Shown here in pieces: positions 34,107 to 42,378 of a stretch of 58,657 nucleotides of DNA; positions within the stretch are counted from its first letter, which is position 1, and each line of letters starts with the position of its first letter. Origin of the DNA: Kribbella pittospori (GTDB lineage Bacteria; Actinomycetota; Actinomycetes; Propionibacteriales; Kribbellaceae). The translations under genes and the position numbers were made by a program. The notes beneath the pieces were generated by a model. It saw only the letters and a program-made list of their open reading frames with translations, made no database searches and was not told the DNA's origin. The DNA lies in assembly GCF_004331465.1 (NCBI RefSeq), contig NZ_SJKB01000028.1, positions 1-58,657 of the forward strand. The letters are read 5' to 3'.

Positions 34107-35543
34107 TCAGTAGACTTCTATGCGGTCGAGGCTGATGACGGTGTTGGTGGAGGCGGGGTTCTTGTCGCCGGTGACGCGAATCTTGAGCGTGTGTGGTCCA
34201 TTCGCGAGGGTGGGGCTGACGTAGCTACGTTGTTCGCCGACGCGGATGGAGCTGTAGTAGTCGATGCGTTGTTCGAGGCCGCCGTCGATGGAGATGGCGG
34301 CGATGCCGTTGCCGGTGTCGAGCACGCTGAGAAGGGCGACCTTGATGCCCGTGAAGCGGATGGTGGCCGACGCGTTCGTCTCGCCGCTCCAGTGGTCGTT
34401 TCCCCAGAAGCACTGGTTGCCGCAGGCGGAGCCGGAGTTCCAACGGCCGGCGTACTCAATCTGGTTGAGGCCCGTGCCGATGTCGAAGTCGTTGATCCAG
34501 TAGTTCGCGGATCCGGCATCACCGGACGGCAGTGTCTGGGTGGCGCCAGCGGCGCGCGGCCTGCCCAGATTCGGTGTGCCGTCAGGGTTCCACCTGATCT
34601 TCTGCACCCGGCTGGTTCGAAACGAGTAGGTGTAGGTGCTGGTGTTCTTGCCGTGGTACGCGATCCAGTCCTCGGTGCCGTCGGGGGACTTGAAGAACGA
34701 GTGGTGGCCCGGTCCCCAGACGCCGGTCTCGTCGTTGCGGGAGAAGATCGGGCCGGGGTGCTGCACCCAGTTCGAAGCGACCATCGGGTCGGCACCGTTC
34801 GCGATGCTCTTCATCCACAACTGGTAGTCCGGTTTCCCGGTGTCGCAGCTGGAGTAGGTGAGGAACACGCGTCCGTTGCGGTAGAGCGGCGTCGGCCCTT
34901 CCCGGACCTCGTTGCAACCGCCACTGGCCGGGATCGCGACCCGGCCGCCGGTCACCGTCCACGGGTTGCTCATCCGAGCGATGTACAGCTGCGCCGGACC
35001 GCCCTGACCACGGCCGGGTCCGCTCCAGACGAAGTACTGCTGGCCGTTCACCGTGATCGGCTCGCCGTCGATCGCGTACTGCCCGAAGTCCGCGATCTTG
35101 GTCTTGAAGTGGTACGGCCCGAGTGGGTCGGAGCCCTCGGACTCGATCACATACATCCGGTGGTTCGCGTCGGCACCGTCGGAGGCGGTGTAGTAGATGT
35201 ACCAGCGGCCGTCAACCTTGCGAAACGCCGGCGCCCAGACCTGCTTGTTGCGGCTCGGGTCTGCGTCCCGCCACACCACCTGCTCCGGCTGCACCAACAA
35301 CGTCGCCAGACTCGCCGACGACCACATCCCGATCCGATTCCCGCGCGTCGTGGCGACGTAGTACCGGCCGTTGTCGAACATCAGCGATGGATCGGCCGAC
35401 GCGTTCACCGGATTCCGGAAGGTCTGCGACAACGCCGCCACTTCCAGCTCCGGTGCTGCCGAAGCGGCCGGCAGACCGCTCAGCAGCAGTACGACGCCAC
35501 CCACAGCAGCTGCGGTGCGGCGGACGGAAGAGTCGAGCCTCAT
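34107..35543 (-). CDS. Secreted glycoside hydrolase family 43 protein with C-terminal binding module
   Basis: The product has 478 aa. A signal peptide (RRTAAAVGGVVLLLSGLPAA) precedes a five-bladed GH43 propeller (about 35-335). The three acidic residues are visible: NASADPSLMFD (general base Asp), YAIDGEPITV (pKa-modulating Asp) and VREGPTPLYRNG (general acid Glu). Residues about 350-478 form a carbohydrate-binding-type beta-sandwich (NDFDIGTGLNQIEYAGRWNS). GH43 enzymes cut arabinan, arabinoxylan or xylosides; the exact substrate is not readable. AAGGAGG lies just before the ATG. A LacI-type palindrome is found 70 bases upstream, so induction by a sugar is likely. Confidence 0.88.
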   Translation of the reverse strand: MRLDSSVRRTAAAVGGVVLLLSGLPAASAAPELEVAALSQTFRNPVNASADPSLMFDNGRYYVATTRGNRIGMWSSASLATLLVQPEQVVWRDADPSRNKQVWAPAFRKVDGRWYIYYTASDGADANHRMYVIESEGSDPLGPYHFKTKIADFGQYAIDGEPITVNGQQYFVWSGPGRGQGGPAQLYIARMSNPWTVTGGRVAIPASGGCNEVREGPTPLYRNGRVFLTYSSCDTGKPDYQLWMKSIANGADPMVASNWVQHPGPIFSRNDETGVWGPGHHSFFKSPDGTEDWIAYHGKNTSTYTYSFRTSRVQKIRWNPDGTPNLGRPRAAGATQTLPSGDAGSANYWINDFDIGTGLNQIEYAGRWNSGSACGNQCFWGNDHWSGETNASATIRFTGIKVALLSVLDTGNGIAAISIDGGLEQRIDYYSSIRVGEQRSYVSPTLANGPHTLKIRVTGDKNPASTNTVISLDRIEVY

Positions 35544-35612
35544 GGAACCTCCTTCACGATGGAACCGTGGCGACCTTCGCGGCTACAACAGTTCTAGTGA
35601 ACTCTCCCAGCG

Positions 35613-35627
35613 CTGTAAACCGTTTAC
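35613..35627. promoter_or_regulatory. LacI-family-type operator upstream of GH43
   Basis: TGTAAACCGTTTACA is a perfect 15-nt palindrome with a central C. Its CG-centred AAACCGTTT form is typical of LacI-family repressor sites for sugar utilisation genes. It lies 70 bases before the GH43 start codon. No intact LacI gene is in the window. Confidence 0.65.
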
Positions 35628-36229
35628 ATGTGGATCAAATAGCGCCCCGCAACACCGTCCTGGACCCGCCAAATATAGTTGGTATAGGCAACGACCGCTC
35701 CCGCGTTGCAGGTCGCGGACGGCAACTACGCCTTCAGCGTCAGCAGGAAGGCTGGTCGTGTCACTGAGCCGTCGCGACTGCAGGATGTGGAAGCGTTGCT
35801 CTTAGCAACATCGTCGCGCGCCACTCACCTGCCGCCAGAGCGCTCCGAACCGCCGACGCGTCAGGAAGAGTCCGCAAACGCCAGCGGCAGAATTTGAGGG
35901 TGACGGCATCAATGTAGCCGGGGAGGCGGGGCGCATTTCCCTGCGCTGTTCGAGGCAGATCTCGAGCCGACGACGGCAAGGGGCGATCGGCAGGTTACCC
36001 GCGGCTCAGCTCTTCGCCCGACAGACTTCACCCTCGATCCGGGTGACCAAGTGATCTGTATCCTAGCGCTGATTGAGATATCTGTCGCCGGTAGCACCCG
36101 CGTAGTTCATTGGCCCTCCAGCCGTTAGTGTCTGGGCAGCTTAGAAGCGAAGCCGACCCGATGGAGATGCCGATTTGCCGGTTTGTGGGCCAGTCCAATC
36201 TCGATCAGATAACGCGGCGCAGTCCGGCT
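35628..36229. other. Non-coding region upstream of GH43
   Basis: About 600 bases without a supportable gene on either strand. The left edge holds the GH43 promoter. Only short frames with no family resemblance are present, and no other repeat or hairpin stood out. Confidence 0.4.
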
Positions 36230-37100
36230 GGGATCCGGTCGGCCGAGATTAGCGCCGTACCCAAACACGAAACCGTCCGGGCCGGGACGGTCGATTCCCC
36301 AGCATGAGATCGTTCCCAGGTTCCCCCCTCCGCGAGCGCACGCGCGACGAGCAGCGTGCCGCTCGGTTGACCGGGCGGGAGCAGCGCGGCCATGTGCGTA
36401 CCTCCGCTGGACTCGATCGGCTCGAGGACATCGGCGAAGTCCGCACGCAGAGTGCTGGTCAGCAGGTAGTGCAGACGTTCGTACGAGCGCCGCGTCCGCC
36501 GGATATAGCAGGCCAGGTCGCAGGACGCGCGCGGCGACGTCGCACGCCTGCTGCGCACCCGTGGTGATCACCAGTTGCTCGGGGACAACCCGGACACCGC
36601 GACTGATGGCCAGGTGCCGCGCGAGCGCATCACGCAATCGAGCCCAGCCCGCTGGATCGGCGTAGCTGACCTCGGTGCGGGGGCGAAACTGATCGTTGAG
36701 CGCCCGCCATCGTGCGAACGGGAACTGCGTGCGCGCCGGTACGCCGGGCGCGAAACTGAACTCGGCGACGGCACGGTGAGATCAGGAACTGCGAGCTGTT
36801 CAGTGTGCCAGATCGCCAGCGGCCGCAACGGAGACGCGACCGGCATGACCGCGGCAAACGCCGGTCGGCCAGTGACGAACGTGGCGGCTCCGGCACGTGA
36901 GCGGATCATCCCGTGCACAGCGAGCCGCTCATACGCCGCGACTACGGTTGTGCGTGACACCGCCAGCCGCGCGGCAAGCTCGCGACATGACGGCAGCATC
37001 GTCCCAGCAGGCAGGACACCGGAACTGATGCGGTCAGGCAACTGTGCCTGGATCTGCTCAGCAAGCTCGCCTCCGCCACCCGATCCAGATGCAGATCCAT
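36230..37100 (-). pseudogene. MocR/PdxR-type GntR-aminotransferase regulator, frameshifted and truncated
   Basis: The start (MDLHLDRV from ATG at 37100) and GntR winged helix (RISSGVLPAGTMLPSCRELA, VSRTTVVAAYERLAVHG) are readable. They are followed by the linker and the beginning of the type I aminotransferase domain (RDALARHLAISRGVRVVPEQ, LVITTGAQQACDVAARVL). The end is recognisable as VFGYGA plus ISADRIPAGLRRVI. Breaks near 37060, 36700, 36480 and elsewhere, and loss of the central PLP-binding part including the lysine, leave about 60% of the usual 460 aa. MocR proteins sense PLP- or amino-acid-related ligands. No partner gene is recognisable. Confidence 0.75.
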
Positions 37101-37471
37101 GCCGGCATTCTCGCAGGTCTACATCACAGCGGCGCTCAGACGCACGCTAGGTCTCGGCGAACGCCAGTGCCGCAGGGCTGCCCCACCGATGTCAGGGCCG
37201 CTTCGGCGCGCCGGCCGCCGCTCTGGCTGCCAGGCGACTCTGCTTGACGAGTTGCCGCGCTGGCCAGCGCTTTTCGCGGTCCTCGACAGATGGTCGAGGA
37301 GGGAGGAGTTCGGCGTGCCGAGCGGCTCACGGAAACCGGTGTCATCTGCACTCGGGATGTTGAGACAAACGAGAAATTTCGTTGCCCTGTGCAATGATGA
37401 CCTGCTGCAACTATTCCGCGCGGCTTATCGCACCCGTCCTGCTGAGCGATCCGCAAGCTAATGGGCAGATC
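37101..37471. other. Intergenic region, no gene seen
   Basis: About 370 bases between the MocR pseudogene and the end of the GH20 gene. Open frames exist on both strands but contain no recognisable domain or ribosome binding site. No terminator hairpin was found. Confidence 0.4.
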
Positions 37472-40033
37472 CTATCTCCAGCTGTCCTGACGTGGCTGGT
37501 CAGCAGGCGTGGCCCACCAGTGGTGTCGTGGATCGTTGGCCGCCGGGGCGAATACATGCTGCTCGGCGTCGAACCGCATCCCCTCGGGGTCTCCTGTCGG
37601 TGCGACCTGGGTGCCCGGTGTGACGGCGGTGAGATCGACTACCACGGGCGGGCCGGTCTGCGGAACGCGGATCCGGATAAGGTGCTGGTCGGCCACCCGG
37701 CGTACGAAGACCGCCGCGTTGCCGTTGGTGTCCGCGTAGCCAGCCGGACTGCCTGTTGCCACCACTCCGGTGGCCGTTGTCAGGTCGATGCTGGTGGGTC
37801 GGTCGCCGTCCATGTCGAACGACCATTGGAGGATGTGGCCGTCTGGGCCGACTAGGACGACGTACTGCCGTGCGGTGAGGATGTTGCGCCCGCTGCTGTC
37901 CTTGCGGGTACCCGAAGTCGTCCAGCCTGCGAGCTTGGTGCCCGCCGCGACGGGGATGCCGAGATCCTCCTGCTGTACGACGGCTGAGTCGCTCGACTGC
38001 CACCACCATCGATGCAGTGTCCCGTTGGCTCCCCGCGCATAGACCATCTGCACGCGACCCCAGACAAAGGCTGCCGGCGTCCCCGTGATCGTCCCGCCCC
38101 AACTGTCACCGTGCACCTTGGCGTCTCCTGGGGACCACCACAGATGGCTCAGCTTGCCGTTGGCATCGGCGCCGAAGACGTGGCGTGCGGAACCGGAGCT
38201 GAATCCGGCCGGATCGCCCGCGAATCGGATCGTCCCGAAACCGTTCGCCGCCGCGGCGGCGGTCCAGTCCGTGGTCCGCCAGCCCGTGCCGGGCGTGTAC
38301 AGGGTCTCGCGGACTGCCCCGTCCGTACCCCGTGTGAACACACTCAGCTGATCACCGGCGCTGTTGAAAGCTACCGGCCGTCCCGCGACCGTGCTCGCCG
38401 GCAGCAGGTCCTCGCCGACCTGGCCACCGGCCGCGGTCCACAGAGAATGGTGCAGTGCGCCTGTGGGCGACGTCGTGTAGAGCTGCTGGGAGTCCAGGTA
38501 GCGCATGGCCGGCCCGGTAGGTGTGGCCCCGAGCCCCGGGTCGTTGAACATCGGTGTCTCCACGATGCCGGGCGCCCGTCCGACCGCGGTGATGGTCGGC
38601 AACGCAGCGGCGTACGTCGACGAGACCGGCGTCGTGCCCCACGCTTTCTGGGCCACTGGCCGCATCCTGCTGGTGAGGTCGCGCTCCAGCCGGCCCGTGT
38701 CGTACACCGCGCCGGAGGTCCAGACGCAGAACTGGATACCGACGAGCGCCGGGTCGGTGGCACCGCCCGGGAGACGCGTCCCACCCTTGAAGGTACCGGG
38801 GTCGAAGGAATCCCAGATTCGGTCCGGCGGGTTCTGCGTGGTGCCGAGGTTGAAGTAGACGAAGTCCGCGTTGGAGTTGATCAACGAGTGGCCGGACGCC
38901 TTCAGCTGCGCCGGAGTGAGTCCGCTGCTCCACCAATGCATGAGTTCGAGGTTTGTGTCCAGCGGGACCTTGGTGGCGGGCATGATGTCGTCGGACCACA
39001 TCCGCGCCGTCTTGCCTTGAGCGCGGATCACGGCGTTCGCCTGGTTCATGTAGGCGCGGTACGCGTCCTGGACGGCACCGGTCTCGTTGTACTTCGCCAT
39101 CGCTTGCTGGTAAAGCTGCGCGAAGTTGGTCGAGTTCACGCCGTTGGTGCGGATGTTGAACCGCGGCCACTCGTCGCCGCCGATGTTGAAGGTGTCGGTG
39201 GGAAACCGGCCGGCATGCTCGCCGAGCTTTGTGGTCGCCCACGACACCCCGGCCGCGTTCATCACGTCGAGGGCGATCGGGTCGCGCAGCGTCGACGTCC
39301 CGGACTTGTACGTCAGCCGGTATTGCTCGGGGATGTAGCCGGTCTGGAACTTCGGGCTGTTGGACCAGCCGATCAGCTTGACGTGGCGCTGGTTCGCGAT
39401 CGCCTGCACTGCGGCGATGTCGGCGTCAGTCATGCTGAAGGAGCTCAGCGTCAGCTCGTTCAACTTCAGGTAGCTCATGTCGCGCAGGAGGTTGTCCAAC
39501 CACGACACAGGATGCCGCCCTATGCTCAGGAGGAAGCCGCGAACCTTGTACTGCGGTGAGTCGTTGACGACTCCGGCCGGCAGCACCCGCTGTCGTTTGA
39601 TCAGCTGCAGCATGGTTCGGGTGCCCCAGTAGACCCCGACTGCGGTCTTCGCGGAGATCGTGGTGACGCCACCGAGTTCGACCCGGTACGCCTCGTCCCC
39701 AGACATCGTCGGATCGAGCCGCAGTACAACGTCTCCGCTCGTGGCCGGCGATCCGACGAGCACTGACGGAGTACTGCCCTCCAGATAGGACAGGTCGTCC
39801 GCGAGGGTCTCCGCCTCCATACGCAGTCCCGGCGCACTACCGTCGACGACGAGGCGTGATCCGGGCGACCACGTGAACTCGCCGGACGCCGCCGGTTGCC
39901 AGGATCTAACCGCCGGCAGCACCGCCGGCAATGGAGTGGCTGCCTGCGCAACCGTCCCAGGAGCGCCGGCGACAACGGCGGACGCCAGAACGAGCAAGGC
40001 AACTGCCAATCGCCGTACCGAAGACCAGGTCAT
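37472..40033 (-). CDS. Secreted GH20 beta-N-acetylhexosaminidase with C-terminal propeller lectin-like domain
   Basis: The product has 853 aa. A signal peptide (1-31, LVLASAVVAGAPGTVAQAA) and a GH20b domain (about 35-150) precede a TIM barrel (about 155-520). The barrel carries the diagnostic catalytic pair in FNIGGDEWPR (D288-E289). The D assists the substrate acetamido group and the E is the acid/base. Other barrel landmarks are KVRGFLLSIGRHPV and RMWSDDIM. The last 330 residues form repeated blades (LHHSLWTAAGG, RHVFGADANGKLSHLWWSPG, LHRWWWQSSD) of the kind seen in PLL/fucose-lectin-like propellers, so the enzyme carries its own sugar-binding domain. Likely substrates are chitin fragments or peptidoglycan/glycoprotein hexosamine. 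A palindromic operator lies 42 bases before the start. Confidence 0.87.
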   Translation of the reverse strand: MTWSSVRRLAVALLVLASAVVAGAPGTVAQAATPLPAVLPAVRSWQPAASGEFTWSPGSRLVVDGSAPGLRMEAETLADDLSYLEGSTPSVLVGSPATSGDVVLRLDPTMSGDEAYRVELGGVTTISAKTAVGVYWGTRTMLQLIKRQRVLPAGVVNDSPQYKVRGFLLSIGRHPVSWLDNLLRDMSYLKLNELTLSSFSMTDADIAAVQAIANQRHVKLIGWSNSPKFQTGYIPEQYRLTYKSGTSTLRDPIALDVMNAAGVSWATTKLGEHAGRFPTDTFNIGGDEWPRFNIRTNGVNSTNFAQLYQQAMAKYNETGAVQDAYRAYMNQANAVIRAQGKTARMWSDDIMPATKVPLDTNLELMHWWSSGLTPAQLKASGHSLINSNADFVYFNLGTTQNPPDRIWDSFDPGTFKGGTRLPGGATDPALVGIQFCVWTSGAVYDTGRLERDLTSRMRPVAQKAWGTTPVSSTYAAALPTITAVGRAPGIVETPMFNDPGLGATPTGPAMRYLDSQQLYTTSPTGALHHSLWTAAGGQVGEDLLPASTVAGRPVAFNSAGDQLSVFTRGTDGAVRETLYTPGTGWRTTDWTAAAAANGFGTIRFAGDPAGFSSGSARHVFGADANGKLSHLWWSPGDAKVHGDSWGGTITGTPAAFVWGRVQMVYARGANGTLHRWWWQSSDSAVVQQEDLGIPVAAGTKLAGWTTSGTRKDSSGRNILTARQYVVLVGPDGHILQWSFDMDGDRPTSIDLTTATGVVATGSPAGYADTNGNAAVFVRRVADQHLIRIRVPQTGPPVVVDLTAVTPGTQVAPTGDPEGMRFDAEQHVFAPAANDPRHHWWATPADQPRQDSWR

Positions 40034-40074
40034 GGCGACTCATAGTGGACACAGAGACCACGACCGTAAACCCT

Positions 40075-40090
40075 TTCGACCTAGGTCGAA
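40075..40090. promoter_or_regulatory. 16-bp palindromic operator upstream of GH20
   Basis: TTCGACCTAGGTCGAA is a perfect palindrome 42 bases before the GH20 start codon, in the divergent region toward a decayed LacI-family gene. It resembles repressor sites for sugar genes. It is close to but not the DasR consensus (TGGTCTAGACCA core). The regulator is inferred, not seen. Confidence 0.6.
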
Positions 40091-40313
40091 CACCGGTTGA
40101 TCGACACCGGATCAGTTGTGACTCCCTTGTCTGCAAGGTGGGGGACGGGAGCGAGATCGTCGATGTGGTGCGCCGCACCGTCCGGCAAGGCGTACTGAAT
40201 GAATTGCAGAATGAGGGCTGGCATGGTTGCGGATGTCAACCATTCCGAACGCTCACAGCATAGCGGCGAATTCCAGGTCTGCACCCACGACCGGCGTGGA
40301 CGGATGAGAGGAC

Positions 40314-40880
40314 TGACACCGCGCCGTATTCGCTCAGGCGTCGGGCCAGGTCAACGAGTATCCGCACGTGTGGCCTGCGACCCGAGCCCGGGTCCAGGAG
40401 GCAATCGCGTCGCTCGGTTACCGGCCGAACCTCTCCGCGCGCCAACTCAAATACGGGCGGGGCGGCTTCCTCGCGCTCCGTCGTACCGGAACTCGAGGCG
40501 CCGTACTTCGCCGAAGTCGCGGCGTTGTTCATGCAGGTGTGCGTCGAGCGAGGCTACCTCGGCCTGCTGGAGAGCACCGGCGGCACCCGAGAGAGCGAAC
40601 GACTGGTGCTGCAGGGCGCGCAGACCCACATGATCGACGGCATCGTGCTCTCGCCACTGAGCCTGACCGGTGCGGCGCTGGCGGAGCGGTCGCCCGGCCA
40701 GCCGACGGTACTCCTGGGCGAGCGGGAGCCACCGCCCGGTTGGTCGCACGTCGCCCTCGATTCGGTGGCGACCTCGCGCGCGGTGACCGAGCACCTGATC
40801 ACCACTGGTCGCAGACGCTTCGCGGTCATCGGTCACTCGGAGGACGATCGGACCGTCGGCACCGGCTCGGCCAGGCGCTT
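40314..40880 (+). pseudogene. LacI-family repressor, 5'-truncated and frameshifted
   Basis: The readable sequence starts inside the DNA-binding domain (QVNEYPHVWPATRARVQEAI, ASLGYRPNLSARQLKYGRGG). After a one-base shift near 40484 it continues through the ligand-binding domain (VPELEAPYFAEVAALFMQVC, ESTGGTRESERLVLQGAQTH, MIDGIVLSPLSLTG, RRFAVIGHS). The first HTH helix and start codon are missing, and the C-terminal 130 or so residues are replaced by a TPR fragment. It lies divergent from the GH20 gene with a palindrome between them, which is the usual position of the cognate repressor. Confidence 0.8.
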
Positions 40881-41132
40881 GACGGTGTGGGCGAGCATGC
40901 CGCGGCGGTGGAGGCGTACTACCGTGCGCTGGACGCCTTCGGCCGAGTAGGCGACACCTGGAGCATCTGCATCGTTCTGAAGCATCTCGGCGTAGCCCAG
41001 CAGGCGGCCGGTCAGCAAGAAGCCGCCCGAGCAAGCTGGCGGCGCGCTTTGACGATATACGACGAGATCGGAGCAGTAGGCAGCGATGAGCTCCGACGTT
41101 CGGAACTGGTCGCGCTCCTCACCGGCCCATGA
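40860..41132 (+). pseudogene. TPR-domain C-terminal fragment fused behind the LacI remnant
   Basis: The frame reads LGQALDGVGEHAAAVEAYYR, LKHLGVAQQAAGQQEAARAS and ends DELRRSELVALLTGP followed by a stop. This is two TPR units like those at the C-terminus of AfsR/SARP or STAND regulators. It shares no homology with LacI proteins, so a deletion or recombination joined two genes at about 40860. The stop is probably the authentic end of the lost TPR gene. Confidence 0.6.
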
Positions 41133-41178
41133 GTTCGCCGACTGAAGAACCGCGCCAACGCACCCGACTTGGTCGGGA

Positions 41179-41209
41179 TTCGGGTGCAGATTCAGTGTCC
41201 GCACCCGAA
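41179..41209. terminator. Hairpin downstream of the 18-codon ORF
   Basis: TTCGGGTGC and GCACCCGAA form a perfect 9-bp stem around a 13-nt loop. It lies 46 bases past the stop of the small minus-strand ORF and 47 bases past the TPR fragment on the plus strand, so it could end either transcript. There is no T-run. Confidence 0.5.
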
Positions 41210-41254
41210 CCCGCTGGTGTCACTTGCTAGGCGTGACGTCTGCAGGCGACCAGC

Positions 41255-41311
41255 CTACAGTTCGCGGTCGATCTTCAGCTCGCGGTCGTCCTTCAGCTCT
41301 CGATCACTCAT
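41255..41311 (-). CDS. Small ORF, 18 aa, three DREL repeats
   Basis: ATG at 41311 is preceded by AAGGAGG with 7 intervening bases, one of the best ribosome binding sites in the window. The peptide is MSDRELKDDRELKIDREL, consisting of three DREL units joined by two-residue linkers KD and KI. A hairpin lies downstream. It is highly charged, with no signal peptide and no cysteine. I recognise no family. No modification enzyme is adjacent; the next plus-strand feature is an MFS remnant. It could be a peptide precursor, a regulatory leader or an untranslated coincidence. The strong Shine-Dalgarno sequence together with the repeat makes translation plausible. Confidence 0.5.
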   Translation of the reverse strand: MSDRELKDDRELKIDREL

Positions 41312-41393
41312 AAATGGCCTCCTTGGGGGAAAGGACAGTGCGTCAAGGCTGCCATCCTTGCCTTGCACGGTTCTTTTGCCCTGACATGAAAGC

Positions 41394-41750
41394 ATGCCGA
41401 AAGCGCCGCCATCTACAGTTTCGGCACTCATCGGCGTGCTGTCGTCGTACACCATGCTAGCGACTGCGACTTTCGTGCAGTTGGTCCCCGACAGCCGACG
41501 CGGGCAGGTGGTCGGGCTTGCGTCCGCCGGACTGCAAGCCGTTCAAGGACTCGGTGTCGCTGCTGCAGAGTTCACTTCACCGGCGGTCGCCGTGGGCATG
41601 ATGGGCGCGGCGGGCTCGGTACTCGCACTCGTCGCCGGTCGGCTGTGGAGCGCCTCATCGGAGCGTCACGGACGCTCCGGCTCGGACCGACGGAATCCGA
41701 TGTTGATCTCATCCGCGGAGAGAAAGTGCGATGGAAGACCGCATGAGTAG
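41394..41750 (+). pseudogene. MFS transporter C-terminal remnant
   Basis: The frame contains VLSSYTMLATATFVQLVPDS, RRGQVVGLASAGLQAVQGLG and FTSPAVAVGMMGAAGSVLAL. These are the last three or four helices of an MFS transporter, with the RRGQV loop typical of bacterial members. No ribosome binding site precedes the ATG at 41394, and the first eight helices are absent. The last 40 residues after ALVAG are polar and probably out-of-family. It overlaps the upstream region of the next small secreted ORF. Confidence 0.6.
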
Positions 41751-41802
41751 CCTCGGTCTGCAGAAAAGGTCCGATCAGTTCAGAACGAGAGGAATGCCGA
41801 AC

Positions 41803-41973
41803 ATGTCCTTCTTGAAAGGTTTGTTGGCCGTCGTGCCGGGTCTGCTCCTGGTCGCCGGTACCGCAGGCGTTGCCGCGGCGGGCGAAGGAATGACACACAA
41901 CGTCGTCGGCACAGACATACGGACGTGCGGACCGGGAAGAAATACCGCTTCTACCAGTCCGCCGGCTACCTGA
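41803..41973 (+). CDS. Small secreted protein, probably truncated
   Basis: This is a 56-aa frame. ATG at 41803 is preceded by GAGAGGA 9 bases upstream. Residues 1-25 form a clear signal peptide (MSFLKGLLAVVPGLLLVAGT, then AGVAAAG). The mature start is EGMTHNVVGTDIRTCG, after which the sequence becomes proline/threonine-rich and stops. A second frame continues with KYRFYQSAGYLTIL, so the original protein was probably longer and has suffered a frameshift near 41935. An IS21 remnant begins within 20 bases, which may have cut the gene. Function unknown. Confidence 0.5.
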   Translation: MSFLKGLLAVVPGLLLVAGTAGVAAAGEGMTHNVVGTDIRTCGPGRNTASTSPPAT

Positions 41974-41984
41974 CCATCCTCAGT

Positions 41985-42360
41985 GTGATGGCGGCCTGCC
42001 GATCTCGTCGAGGCTGACCTTCGGGGAGATCTCGGCGCTGGCGTCGTCGGTGTCGGCGACCAGCCGGGCTTCCAGCCCGACCGCGGCCGCGGTCAGCCCT
42101 CGACCTTGAAGTGGCCGCCAGGCCGGCGACGACGTAGTCGTGGCGCATGTGGCGGTGCAGGAGCAGGACTTCGATCAGGTCCCGGGTGCCGGCGGTGTCG
42201 CCGTGCGCCGCCCAGCAGCCTGTCACCTGGCCTCATGGACCGGCGTGAACTTGCCGCTCGCGCGGGCCCGCTCGAGCGCGGCCGCGCAGCGCGCCGGGTT
42301 TGCGGATCAGCGCCTCCAGGTGGTGGTCGAGCTCGACTCGGGTGCCGCCCTTGGCCAGTA
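41985..42360 (-). pseudogene. IS21-family IstA transposase C-terminal remnant
   Basis: On the minus strand, across two or three frames, the sequence reads LLAKGGTRVELDHHLEALIR, KPGAL, then GTRDLIEVLLLHRHMRHDYV, VAGLA, and finally LTAAAVGLEARLVAD. This is the C-terminal region of IS21-type IstA proteins (Mu-transposase C-terminal/binding segment). Frameshifts near 42240 and 42110 interrupt it. The DDE core is missing. It directly abuts the AbiEii toxin pseudogene, so insertion followed by deletion is likely. Confidence 0.65.
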
Positions 42361-42378
42361 GCCCGTTCGTGCCGGGCG

